Shown: positions 38,123 through 48,828 of the stretch, one piece after another | Numbering within the stretch: the first letter of the stretch is position 1 | How the letters are laid out: each line of letters opens with the position of its first letter | Source: Castor canadensis | Taxonomy: Eukaryota > Chordata > Mammalia > Rodentia > Castoridae | Direction of reading: 5' to 3' | Assembly (NCBI RefSeq): GCF_047511655.1 | Contig: NC_133392.1 | Span: 158,958,542-159,022,541, forward strand | DNA: 64,000 bases | Notes under the pieces: generated by a model | The model's input: only the letters and a program-made list of their open reading frames with translations | Told to the model about the DNA's origin: nothing | Databases searched by the model: none | Made by a program: the position numbers and the translations under genes

Positions 38123-39659
38123 GACCATGCTTTTATGGCACCCTCAGACCCAGTCTGCTAACTTCCCTGGAAGGCATCCTTTTGAATACGTGGCACCTTT
38201 CCCACACACATTCAGAAGTGTCTCAGCGGCCCTAGGAACACCCTCTGGCCTCACCTGGGCTCAAGCCGTTCCTTCACCTTGGCAATGGAGCAGACATAGG
38301 GTGTGATCTGCTTGGTGATGGTGGTCAGGTAGGCGTTCTCCTGCTTCAGCTGGAGAAGGTCATGGAGCTGGGCTGTGGGGGCCAAGGCCTGGGTTGGGTC
38401 TTGTTGGTTTCAGACACTTACTCTCAAGCCTGGCACCATCTAAGGATCCCAACTGTTTCAATGACTGTCTCTAATGAAAGGGCACAGTGTTTGGTGTGGG
38501 CTTCCACTTGCCAAATCCTGATTTCAGATGCATCACGGGCAGATGTAAGGGTCAAGCCAAGCTCTACGGAGAAAAGCTTGGTGGGGGGAGGGGGGAGATG
38601 TGTGCCTGGTTAGCAGCTGACTGTCTTCCTCTTCTGCTAGCATGTGGGTTAGCTCCAACACTGGGGGTGGGGGTGGGGGTTTCAACAAGCAGTCATTGCC
38701 TGAGACCTTCGTAAATCTCCTGCTCATTAGTCACTCGCTGGTAGGATTCCTCCCAAATCTGAAAGAGAAGAGTGGCAATGCTGGATGTGGCAGTGAGTAG
38801 GAATTTCCACTGGTGGCATTTCTGCTCTAGAAATTTCTACTTGGAGCCATATAGCCCCATCCTGGTGGCAGAACCTCCAGGCTCTAGAAACCCCACCCCC
38901 CCGCCCCCGGAGGTCTAGTGGGGCACTGGGCCAGGTCCTTTTTCTCCACTTCTTGTCTTGGTGTAGCCATGTGTCTCTTGCCCCCAGGACAGAGCTGGGC
39001 TCCCAGGGAGGGCTACCTCCTGAAAGGCCGCTCTCATGCCCTCCATGGAGGCATGCTCCGAGGTGATCTGCACGTCCAGTTGCAGGGACCTGTGCAGGAT
39101 GTCCTCCATGATCTCGGCCTTGATAAGGGAGTGGTGCTTGGTGAGGTCTCGGTGCAACTCCTGGACCTGGTCCTTCAGGTTCTGTACCTCCACCTGCAAG
39201 AGGCGTGGGGTGACTTCCGGTCAGGTGCAGACAACTGCATCTTGGTGAGTTGGTATGGAAAGGCTAGGGCCCTCCCCTCACCCTGCAGAGTCCTCATAGT
39301 GATGGCAGTGCTCTGTGAAGGGGGTGTCCTGGCCCTTGGCCAGTAACACCTTGGTGCTGATGGATCGGTGCAGCATGGGTTTTTGGACGGGGGACCCTGA
39401 CATCTTTCCCACTGGGGAGGGGCAGCTGGGCACCTTCAGCACGTTGGGTCCTGAGCCTCCAGCCAGCCTGGGGAGAGAGCCAGTGTGGATCAGGGAGAGG
39501 AACTAGTCCTCTCTTCCCCCAGCCTCCAGGGTAGTGCCCTGGGTTTCTCAGGGCTTCATTGCCACTCAGCCCAACTATATGGCAGAACCACTGAGGGCTC
39601 TGAGAATCCCAGGCAAGGCCACATCCAGTAGCACCAACATGACATGACATCTTGGTGGC

Positions 39660-39862
39660 TTTTTTGTTTTGTCTTTGCAATACTGGGATTTGAACTCAGG
39701 ACCTACACCTTGAGCCACTCCACCAGCCCTTTTTTGTGATGGGTTTTTTCGAGACAGGGTCTTGAGAACTATTTGCCTGGGCTGGTTTTGAACCCACAGT
39801 CCTCCTGATCTCTGCCTCCTGAGTAGCTAGGATTACAGGTATGAGCCACTGGTGTCCAGCTC
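39660..39862 (-). mobile_element. B1-ID dimeric SINE, reversed
   Basis: A recent-looking dimer with the short ID-like unit (CCTACACCTTGAGCCACTCC) and GTGATGGGTTTTTTCGAGAC linker. It lies between RNF207 exons 12 and 11. Confidence 0.9.
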
Positions 39863-42711
39863 CACATCTTGGTTTTAAAGGTTCCCTCTGCTGTGATTCC
39901 AGTGTTGGTGGAGGGCAAGGCCAGCTGGCCATAGGCTTTCTGGGTAAATGGTGTGCTCACTGTCATGCTGGACAGACAACTGTCTTTCTCTCTTGGTTTC
40001 TGAGATTCTTGGTCACACACGTGTCAGTTTCAGCATTTCTCCTAACTCCTCCCAGGTTTCTGGTTCTCCACTGGGCCAGAGTCAGACCCCCAGCACCTTT
40101 ATCCCCTCTCCCCAGGAGGTGTCTAGTCCAGCCCTTAGGGTCCCAGCCCAGATGGGGAGGCCGCCAAAGCAATGGGACAGCACCAAGTCCCCTAGGACAC
40201 CCCTGAGTGAGTTCTGCAATGGGCCTTCCCTTCCCGGGGACCTCAAAGGACAGTAGGCTCCTCGGACTTGCTTGAGCTGGGCCCCCTGGGGATCAAGAAC
40301 CAAAGTCCTTTCCCAGACGATCCCGCCCCACAGTGCCTTGTGTCTGGACGCAGTGGTCGTGTGCCCTTGGTGCTGATTACATGTTGGCCACCGCTGCCCG
40401 GCGTGGCCCCAGCAGCAGCAGTGGCTCCAGGCAGCGTGCAAACTCTGCGTTGGTGGTCGCTGGTGATCTGCACAGCAGGACGGGATCGGGTCTTGAGGTG
40501 GCTTCCCCTGCCCCAGGAATTCCTCTGACCCTGGCCTACAGGGAGCGCCCACGCACCTTGCTGCTTTGAGCTGGCCTTAGGCGATGTGGCTGAGTGACTA
40601 CGCCTTGCAGCCTCTCCATCAGCTCCTGCCTCACGGGGTGGGAGGGTGAGGGGGGAAGGGCAGCAGAGGTGGCAGCGGGTGCGGGGGGGGGGGGTGGGAA
40701 GAGGGGAGAGGAGGTGGAGGTGCAAAGTCATCTTAGCATTTTACCTGGTGTTCCTTAGAGGATCCAACCCTACCCCCTGGATCAGGCCCAGATAAGTCCA
40801 CCACCCAAATTCACAGGGAAGGAGGTGACAGGGCTCCAGTAGACACTATACTTTCAGAGAATGAAGGCTATGCTCCCTGGCCCCTAAAGCGTGTGTAAAT
40901 GGTGGAGTGGAGGAAGGGAAGGCAAACCCAGAGCCCCAGGTACAGGGCTGGCTCCTGACACCTACAGGAGTTGGGGAGACTCACATAGCCCAGATCCAGG
41001 AATTCAGCCTTGTTGGCTAGGCTGAGGAAGGAAGAGCAGAAGACCAGGTGAACCTAAGGTGGGTAGGAGTGGGGATAACAACAAATGACAGTGCTCAGTG
41101 CCTGGCCCCTAAGCCCGGATGCCCAGCCCTACACCCTCCCCACTCCTCCTTTACCCCCCACCCCTACCTGGAGGGTGGGGAGCAAGGCAGCCAAGTGGGA
41201 GAGCTGCTCCTTAAAGGCCTTGTCCTTCTCTTCATATTGGCTGAGGAAGGGGCAGGCTGCCTGGTCTCCAGAAGACTGCTGCCCAACTCTCCCTCCAGGG
41301 TCTAGGAACCTGCAGTCCCTGTCACCCTTTCCTCACCCTAAGTACCCTGTCCTCCTTTGCTGGTGGACACACCTGGATGTCTTGCACCCCAGGTGAGGCA
41401 AAGCCTGCCCGGTGGAGGCCAAGGGGCAAGGGGTCAGAGTACCCCTCACCTCTGCACAGCCCGCAGCAGCAACACTTTCCTCTCTGCCAGTTTGTCCTGG
41501 GAGAGACAGCCCACCACTGACCTGAATGCCCAAACCTGGCTCTCCCACCCTTCTGCACCCTCCCTCTCCTCGCCCCCACCATCTCCCACCACTTTGTGCT
41601 GGGGCATGTTATTTATCTGGGTCCACTAGCAAGGCGCTACTGCTTACCGCTGCCTGAGAGCCTGGGACCCTCATCTTAAATGTCACCTCCTAGGTACAGT
41701 CTTCTTAGACCTCTCCCCCACAATCCGGACACCAGCCTAGGGCAGGCCTTGGCCTGGGGTCCCTCTGGAACTCTCTAGGCAACTGTGTCTAACTCCTGGG
41801 AAAGAAGTTAGTTCAACGTCTGCCCCTGTCGCACTGGAAACTCACAAGGTCACAGGGACGCCCCTGACTGCGTTGCGGGCTGATGAGGCTGCACAGCCAG
41901 CAGGGTGCAGGTTCCTTACTCCTCCCTTCACCTGCATGCTGCTGAAGAGGGCATGGATGGCCCCCTCCTCCTCCGCGGCACTGCTCCGCACCTCCTCCAC
42001 CATGGCTTGCAGCAGGGCAGGGCGATGGCCTCCCGAGTGGCCGTCTGTAGGGCCTTCACTGACTGGAGACAGAGTGGCCTTAGCCTCGGGGCGCCTGCAC
42101 GTTCCCACACCCCCACCCGGTTCCGGATCCAGCGCTCACCATCACCACCTGCTCCAGCCTCTCGCACCCCTGTACATAAGCCGACTCCAGGTCTATGCAG
42201 TGGGCCCGGCTCTCCCTGCCCAGGGACAGCTAATAAGACCGGTTCCAGCTACCCCCAGCCCCCTCCCCTACTGCTTCCTCAACCCACCCCTGCATGTCCC
42301 GGAAGCAGCGAATGCACAACAGCGACTTCTTGTCGGTGGAGAACATGATGTAGGGCTCGGCGTGCAGCGCTGAGGGGCGACGGTTGTCGTGGAGAAAGCT
42401 ACAGGGAGGTGCCCACGGCCACCCCTGGCTAGATCGCCAGCCCCGCGTGCCTCACTCACTGCATTTCTGAGTCACGTCGCGGCTGTGCTGGCCAAGGGCC
42501 ACAATATCATGGCGCGCAAACATTCGTGCCCGGTGCGACTCTTCGCGGCAGCGCGCACACAAGGGCTGCCCACACGTGTTGCCGAAGTCCGTGGTTTCCG
42601 CGTCCTGGAGGCAGAGCGCTGGCTCAGGCCGCCCTCGGGCGTGCGGCCAGTGTGTCATTGTGTGCGTGTGTCCCAGACCTGGGCAGGTGCGTGACTAAAA
42701 GCAGCCCTTTT

Positions 42712-42775
42712 CTGTAATCCCGACATATTGTGCCCACTTTACAGACAGGACACTGAGGCCCAGAGGCTAAGTAGG
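42712..42775 (-). mobile_element. MIR relic
   Basis: CCCACTTTACAGACAGGACA and CTGAGGCCCAGAGG match reversed MIR, next to RNF207 exon 3. Confidence 0.6.
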
Positions 42776-42862
42776 TAGGTAAGAAGGGACAGATATAGGA
42801 AAGAGATAGTTCCGTGGTCAGGCATGGGGGAAAGGCAGAAACTGTATTGCAAAATATTTTAG

Positions 42863-42904
42863 AGGGAGAGAGGGGGGAAGAGAGAGAAAGAGAGAGAGAG
42901 AGAA
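42863..42904. repeat. GA-rich simple repeat
   Basis: AGAGGGAGAGAGGG passing into a run of GA units. It is in the RNF207 intron between exons 2 and 3. Confidence 0.8.
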
Positions 42905-43654
42905 GACCCTGACCCCTGACTTGGGGACAATAGGCACTCCCTAAATCCAGTGACCTCAACCTGTCACTCTCTGCTGTTGACTCAAGTCACATGGACCTCA
43001 GTCTCTCCACATTGGGGATCCCAAATGCGCGAAGGAGGGGTTGGAGAATCACTGGGTACATGCTTCAAGTACTGGGGACTGTGCCAGCTGGTACCCACTG
43101 CTCCCCACCCCCTCTGCCCCCCTGCCTGCTTGCTGCACTCCAAGTCGCAGTTGGCACAGTGCACGACCTCCACACCATCCCTGGAGCTGTCCACCAGGAA
43201 CTGCAGCAGCCGGTCCACCGGAGGGAGCCCACTGGGACCCTTCACCACAGTCTGGTGCCTGTGAAAAGGCTGCAGCCAAGATCTAGACACTCCTGGCAGG
43301 AGGCTCTCCACCCTTAGGCCTCACATTCCAGGCTGTAGTTAAAAATAGCCAAATCAGGGACATGGGGTCTACTGCAGCCTGAGGTTGGCTATGCATACAG
43401 CAGCCAGCAACTGCCCTGATGGCCCCAACCTTTGCCCGGTGGTGGGTGATCCTGTCATACTGTGGGGTTGGTGCTCTGGGTGTAAAAACCCAAATCGCCT
43501 GAGCATTCTCTTACTGCATGGAGAAAATTTAGAGCCTCACCCTGGAACTTGAGCCAATTTGATGTAGGTAGATCTAAGATTTCTGGGATCCCTCAACAGA
43601 GTTACTGGGAGTGACCCGAATACTACTCCACCCCGTCCCGCCCCCTAATTTTTT

Positions 43655-43720
43655 CTGGGAAACCTTGGGCCAGTAACTGTTCTCTCCCACCTCAGTTAAA
43701 TGGACAGGAGCCTGCAAGTT
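43655..43720 (+). mobile_element. MIR relic, short
   Basis: TTGGGCCAGTAACTGTTCTC and CCCACCTCAGTTAAATGGAC resemble the middle of MIR. It lies in RNF207 intron 1. Confidence 0.45.
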
Positions 43721-43859
43721 CTGGCAGGAGACCCGACTGTGGGCAGGTCGTCCTAGCCAGGTCTTTTGGGAGCTGGTGCATCCCCTCCCGCCTCTGGGTT
43801 ACCGTCCAGGAGCAGCCACAGCACTCCCTTGGGTGGTCTGCGGGACATGGGGGGCACTC

Positions 43860-44340
43860 ACTGGCACAGCGGGCAGGCCAGAGGCCGTCGGTGGCGCGGC
43901 CCCGCAGACAGCCGGCGCAGAAGTCATGGAAGCAGTCCAGCAGGCACGGGCGCTCGTACTGCGTGTGGCACAAGGGGCACACGAGCGGGAGGCCACTGGC
44001 GGCGTCCAGGGCGCCCGGGCCTTCCAGAGGCGCGAAGATTGCTCCCGACATCTACTCGAACAGTATAGGACGCGGCTGGGCGATCACGGCGCCGGACCCG
44101 TGCGCTCCACCGTGTGCGCCCCTGCTGCGCCCCCCGCAACCCTGCCGCCTCCCTCCTACCTCTCCCGCCGGCGTTCGGTGGCTTTGGATTGGGGAGTCGC
44201 CAGGGACTGGGACTGGGGCCCGGAGCGTCGGGAGCAGAGAGAACTAGCCGGGAACCTGGGTCGGCCGCCAGTGGGGGGGTCTGAGCCTACTGCTGTGGCG
44301 CTGCCTGGGAAGGTCAGGCGGCGGGACTGAGCGGTGCTTC
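43860..44340 (-). promoter_or_regulatory. RNF207: CpG-rich RNF207 promoter and first exon
   Basis: CpG-dense DNA covers the RNF207 start codon at 44051 and about 300 bases upstream. No TATA box is obvious. The promoter DNA looks preserved although the downstream frame is broken. Confidence 0.6.
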
Positions 44341-45121
44341 CTCCTCCTCCTTCCCCGCCCTCATTTCTCCCCCCACCACTCCCACCCCGGAGTTCGTCCT
44401 CTGGGTGACCGCAGGCAAGCGATGTCCTATTTGCGCTGGGCCAGGCGTGGTGCTTGTCCGCCTTCCCCAGGGTGGTGGTGCCTCCAGGCAATTGGGACTG
44501 AACCGAAAAAGGACACCTAGGGTGGAAAAGACGGTGTCCTGTGAAAGTTCAAGGCTGCACGGTGCCCGCCTGACATGACAGATCTCAGAAGCGCAGGAGC
44601 ACCAGGCAGAGCTGGAGGAGGACACCTGGTTGCTGGGTCTTCCGGTGTCTAGGGTCCCCTGTCCCCAGGCCTGAGTGTGAACAAAGCGGGTCCTCAGATC
44701 CCCAATTCCACATGGCCAACTGTCAAATTAGGGCCCTCCAGAGAGCAGAGGTTCATTCTACAAACATACCAGCACTTCAGAGGGAGCAGGGACAGTTTTT
44801 GGAATCCCAGGACTACCTTTGGCTGATGGTGGTGCTCAGCCAATTTCCTGACCCCATCCCCATCCCCAAAGAGGGTGGGCTTGAGTGGGAGGGGAGGCTT
44901 GGAACCTTTCAGCAGGGCTCCCTCTGCTATGGTTGGCCTGGTCAATGTTTGTTTTTCCCAATGTTATTTTCTTCTGGGTGCCCTCCCTTCCTTGGTGGAC
45001 ACTCAGTTACCAGCTTTCTTCACCCACATTACCCTGAACTCCCCCAAAGCAACCCCTCTGGCAGAGAGAATCAAGCCCAGAGCCTGACCCACAGAAGATG
45101 CTCAATAAAGGGTTACTAACT

Positions 45122-45336
45122 GGCTGGGCAGTGGTGGCTCACACCTGTAATTCTAGCTACTCAGGAGGCAGAGATCAGGAGGATCAAGGTTCAAAGTCAG
45201 CCCTGGGCAAACAGTTTGAGAGACCCTATCTTGGAAAAAAACCATCACAAAAAAGTACTGGTAGAGTGGTTCAAGGTGTATGCCCTGAGTTCAAACCCCA
45301 GTATGGCAAAAACAAAACAAAACAAAACAAAAAAAC
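45122..45336 (+). mobile_element. B1-ID dimeric SINE, recent
   Basis: A full dimer with CCATCACAAAAAAGTACTGG linker, the short ID-like unit (CAAGGTGTATGCCC) and a CAAAA-repeat tail. Confidence 0.95.
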
Positions 45337-45358
45337 CTTAGAAGATAATAGGGCAGCT

Positions 45359-45573
45359 GTTTTTTTTGCTTTTTGTTTTTTTTTTCTTGTGGTACTGGGG
45401 CTTGAACTCAGGGCCTACACCTTGAGCCACTCCACCAGCCCTATTTTTGTGAAGGGGTTTTGTGAGATAGGGTCTGGCCGAACTATTTGCCCTGTTGGCT
45501 TCAAATTGAAGTCCTCCTGATCTCTGCCTCCTGAGTAGCTAGGATTACAGGTGTGAGCCACTGGCACCCAGAG
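45359..45573 (-). mobile_element. B1-ID dimeric SINE, reversed
   Basis: Reversed dimer facing the previous copy. Together they could form a long hairpin. Confidence 0.95.
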
Positions 45574-45694
45574 TAGCTGGGTTTAAAGAATGAGTAGGAG
45601 TTCGCCAGAAGGAAGTAAATTCTAGTAGAAACTACCTGTTCTTTTAAGTGCCTTCCCTAATCGTGGTTCAATTTGTGCTCCAATAGTAACAAAT

Positions 45695-45903
45695 GGTTAG
45701 GTTGGGCACCTTGGCTCACACTTGTAATTCCAGCTACTTCAGAAGCCATAGGTAGGAGGATCAAGGTCACAGGCTAGCCCTGGGCAAAAATTTAGATCCT
45801 ATACAAAAAAATAACTAAAGCAAAAAAGGCTGGGAGCATGACTCAAGTGGTAGAGTGACTGCCTGGCAAACACAAGGCCCTGAGTTCAAACCCCAGTACT
45901 ATG
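45695..45903 (+). mobile_element. B1-ID dimeric SINE, older form
   Basis: The linker is AAATAACTAAAGCAAAAAAG, and the ID-like unit is the longer form (GTAGAGTGACTGCCTGGC). Confidence 0.9.
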
Positions 45904-46010
45904 GGGGAAAAAAGGGAAGGAAGAAAGGAAGGATGGATGGAAGGAAGGAAGGAAGGAAGGAACTAAGGGAGGGAGGGAGGGAGAGAAAGAGAGGAAAAAG
46001 AAAGAAAATA
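45904..46010. repeat. GGAA/GGGA simple repeat
   Basis: A purine-only tract of GGAA and GGGA units grown from the A-rich tail of the SINE before it. Confidence 0.9.
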
Positions 46011-46378
46011 AGAATGACATGACAGAGGGCAGGTGGCAGGTAGGAGGGGGAGGATGAGGGCCACACTAGAGAGTCATGGGCAGAGAAGGGCACTGAACTT
46101 GAAACCTCACAGGATGAGAAGAAAGGGAATTAGAAAGTGCAAGGTCCCAGAAGATGGAACAAATTCAGACAAAAGAAAAGGTCCCTGCAGTGGATCCTGG
46201 CAGCCCAGGTAGGAGGCCAGCAAGGAGGAGGGAGTGGCCAGTGGTATCTGATGCTCAGATTCAGGAAGAGGAAGATGGAGGATTCACCTTAGCAGAGGTG
46301 GTCATGAGTGACCTTGGTAAGAGCTGTCCTGGTGGCCAAGGTCTGACCAGAGTGGGTTCAACAGAAAAAGGGAGGATG

Positions 46379-46485
46379 GGGGGACTGGTGGAATGGCTCA
46401 AGTGGTAGAGCACTTGCCTAGCCAGTGTGAGCCCCTGAGTTCAAACCCAAGTATTGCCAAAAAAAAAAAAAAAAAAAAAAAAAAG
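46379..46485 (+). mobile_element. ID-like SINE half
   Basis: GGGGACTGGTGGAATGGCTC to AACCCAAGTATTGCC and a long A run; no B1 part. Confidence 0.9.
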
Positions 46486-46543
46486 GGAGGAGATAGAAGA
46501 TTGGGGATAGCACAAAAAGGCATCTCTCTTGAGAAGTGCTGTG

Positions 46544-46762
46544 TAGTTGGCCACTGGTGGCTCATATCTGTAATCCTAGCTACTCAGGAGGCAGAGATCA
46601 GGAAGATCAAAGTTCGAAGCCAAATAGTTCAAAATGGACAAATAGTTCAAGAGCCCCTATCAGAAAAAAAAAAAAAAAAAAACCATCACAAAAAAGCCTG
46701 GTGGAGTGGCTCAAGGTGTAGGCCCTGAGTTCAAACCCTAGTTCTACCCCCCCCCCCAATAC
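46544..46762 (+). mobile_element. B1-ID dimeric SINE, recent
   Basis: A full dimer with an A run between the halves, ACCATCACAAAAAAGCCTGG linker and short ID-like unit. A run of C follows. Confidence 0.9.
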
Positions 46763-46980
46763 AGTACTATGTAGAGAGAGAAGGAAAGAAGGTGTTAACT
46801 GGAGGGACATCAAGAGCAGATACTGAAGACTGGGTAGATGGAGTTGGGAATGATCCAGAAGGGAGGATGAACTGGTGATTCCTTGGGAGAGGTAAGAGTT
46901 GTGGAGTGATGGTCTCTTGTGAGCAGGACTGTAAGAAATTAATCCCTATTGGGAGGAGGGGCTGGTGATAGATGGGAGCT

Positions 46981-47073
46981 TCTTTTTTTTTTTTTGGCAG
47001 CACTGGGGTTTGAACTCAGGGCCTCACACTTACAAGGCAGGCACTCTACCACTTGAGCCTTTCTGCTAGCAGG
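46981..47073 (-). mobile_element. ID-like SINE half
   Basis: T run and reversed tRNA-derived unit (GGTTTGAACTCAGGGCCTCA ... CCACTTGAGCC). Confidence 0.85.
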
Positions 47074-47339
47074 TGGGGGCCTCTTCCAAAGCTGCAGGAG
47101 GACAGGCAGAGACCAGGGATATAGATGTTGTGGAAGGTGTGTGCAGAGGGTGGAGTGTCTATGATCTCTTTGGATTGCTTTTGTGGTCAGAAAAGAGCAA
47201 TGGAGTCACCAGCACTGGGGAGGAGGAGCAGGTATTCTGACACCAGGTGTGAAACCCTTACTTAGGGCAGTGGTTAAGAGTGTTGGTAAGCCTAAAGGCT
47301 CTCTCAGGGTCACAGTCCAGCCAAGAGACCCTACACTAC

Positions 47340-47645
47340 AGAGGCTTCCCGTTTGCAGTGGATTCATATCCTGAAAAACCCAGAAGCTGAAAATATGGGA
47401 AGCTGAATATATGTTGACTTCATGTCAACTACTGCAGATCCTAGCTCAGCAGGGGACTGGTTGTTCAGTCTTGCAGTCTTGTTGCTCCCTACAGCTCACT
47501 GCCCCTGCCCACCACCGTGATCAAGGGCCATATCCAATATCACTAGGCAGGAAAAGTTCAAAATTCAAAAAAAGCCCTGTTTCTATTGAATGCATATTGC
47601 TTTCCCACCATCGTGAAGTTAGGCACTGGCCTAACTTACTCCATC
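47340..47645. mobile_element. Old non-autonomous DNA-transposon relic
   Basis: AAAAGTTCAAAATTCAAAAA, GTTTCTATTGAATGCATATT and CCCACCATCGTGAAGTT recall an ancient mammalian DNA-transposon fossil whose intact form ends in ACCATCGTAAGTCG-like inverted ends. The family name is not secure from memory, and the copy is strongly diverged. Confidence 0.5.
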
Positions 47646-48112
47646 TTGTCCCTCTCTGGCCCTGTTTTTGCCTCTTTTCCTTTTTTCCTCCGAAGTGGCT
47701 CTCTTCTGCAGTTGCATTGAATTCCACTGGACTGATTGATAAACATCTTTCTGACTAGGGACAGAAACCACCCAGGATAGGTCACCCCCCAGGAAGGTGA
47801 GGCTGAATCACAGAGCAGGAATAATTGTCACATGGGACCAGGTTGCTCCTCTCAACTGATGACAGCAAAAACAAGGTCTCAAGAACCCCTTGCAGAACCA
47901 GAACTGAGATAATGATCAAACAGGCCACTGGCCTGACCAAGATGACTTGCTCTGTCAGCTGTGCACACCCCATCCACCTTGTCTCCCTTTTCTATCAAAT
48001 CTCAATGTTCCTGTGAGCCTCTGGAAGACTTGGGAGTCGCTGAAACTCTTTACCTAATGGTCCAATGTGGCAACGTTGATTAAATGTCTTATCTGCCCTT
48101 CAACACTACCTG

Positions 48113-48147
48113 CCCTTCCTTCCTTCCTTCCTTCCTTCCTCCCTCCC
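48113..48147. repeat. CCTT simple repeat
   Basis: About eight CCTT/TTCC units just before a T-rich start of a reversed SINE, so probably grown from its tail. Confidence 0.9.
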
Positions 48148-48152
48148 CGTTT

Positions 48153-48352
48153 TTTTCTTTTTTTGTGTGTGTTACTGGGGTTTGAACTCATGTCCTACAC
48201 CTTTAGCCACTCCACCAGGCTTTTTTTTTGTGATGAGTTTTTTCAAGATAAGGTCTCTTGAACTGTTTGCCCGAGCTGGCTTCAAACTGCAATCCTCCTG
48301 ATCTCTTTCTCCTGAGTAGCCAGGATTACAGGTGTGAGCCACTGGTGCCTTT
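48153..48352 (-). mobile_element. B1-ID dimeric SINE, reversed
   Basis: Short reversed ID-like unit (GTCCTACACCTTTAGCCACT), linker with GTGATGAGTTTTTTCAAGAT, reversed B1-like unit. Confidence 0.9.
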
Positions 48353-48357
48353 GTTTC

Positions 48358-48456
48358 TTTGCTTTTCTTTATTTTTTGGCGGTACTGGGATTTGAACTCA
48401 GGGCTTGGTGCTTGCAAAGCAGGTGCTCTACCACTTGAGCCACACTTCCAGTCTAC
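48358..48456 (-). mobile_element. ID-like SINE half, reversed
   Basis: GGCGGTACTGGGATTTGAAC to CCACTTGAGCCACACTTCCA, directly after the previous SINE. Confidence 0.85.
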
Positions 48457-48603
48457 TTGCCCTTGATTGGTGTATTGGGACAATAGTTGTTGGCACTCTG
48501 GAGCCTGGGCTTTTGCCCTAAAACTCCAGTAAGAAAAGCATAAACTAAGCCTTTTAAGTAAATTAAAACTTTCTAAGTTGGAGGCTGTTTGTAGTTTTTT
48601 AAA

Positions 48604-48823
48604 TTTAAAAAAATTTGTTTTTTATTTTGGTGCTGGTGATTGAACTGGGGCCTTGTATATACTAGGCAAGTGCTCTGACACTTGAACTATGCCTCTGGCC
48701 CTTTTGTTTTTGAGACAGGGTCTCATCACTACCTCTGCCCGGGCAGGTCTTAAACTCACATCCTCTTGCTGCTGCCTCCTGAGTAGCTGGGATTACAGAT
48801 GTGTACCACTACATCCAGCTGTC
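48604..48823 (-). mobile_element. B1-ID composite SINE, reversed and older
   Basis: A diverged reversed ID unit (GGTGCTGGTGATTGAACTGG) and a reversed B1 unit (GTTTTTGAGACAGGGTCTCA ... GAGTAGCTGGGATTACAGAT). Confidence 0.85.
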
Positions 48824-48828
48824 TGTAG

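Larger units (their letters stand above)
33000..44051 (-). pseudogene. RNF207: RNF207, RING/B-box protein gene with a multiply broken reading frame
   Basis: Recognisable exons (minus): 44051-43862, 43258-43126, 42604-42460, 42369-42288, 42215-42140, 42062-41932, 41496-41450, 41240-41168, 41053-40985, 40625-40557, 40467-40381, 39467-39282, 39193-39017, 38758-38707, 38372-38255, 34058-33977, and a last one from 33146. Similarity to human RNF207 (634 residues) covers the RING finger, B-box, coiled coil and tail; the start is MSGAIFAPLEGP. In the heart RNF207 acts with the HERG potassium channel and HSP70. Exons 7-10 and 13-15 are intact. The frame breaks in exon 1 (one base lost in the RING), exon 6 (five bases gained), exon 11 (one gained), exon 12 (about ten lost at its end), and exons 16-17 (shift and stops). 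A B-box zinc-binding Cys is Gly at 42583-42581. Splice sites remain good. Either a young unitary pseudogene or an assembly artefact; a short protein from internal starts cannot be excluded. Confidence 0.85.

Noticed and set aside
40360-40385. A TAA stop in the RNF207 frame after exon 11
   Set aside because: The stop is intronic: the exon ends at AACAT before GTAATC, and the next exon supplies G CTG GCT GGA as in human.
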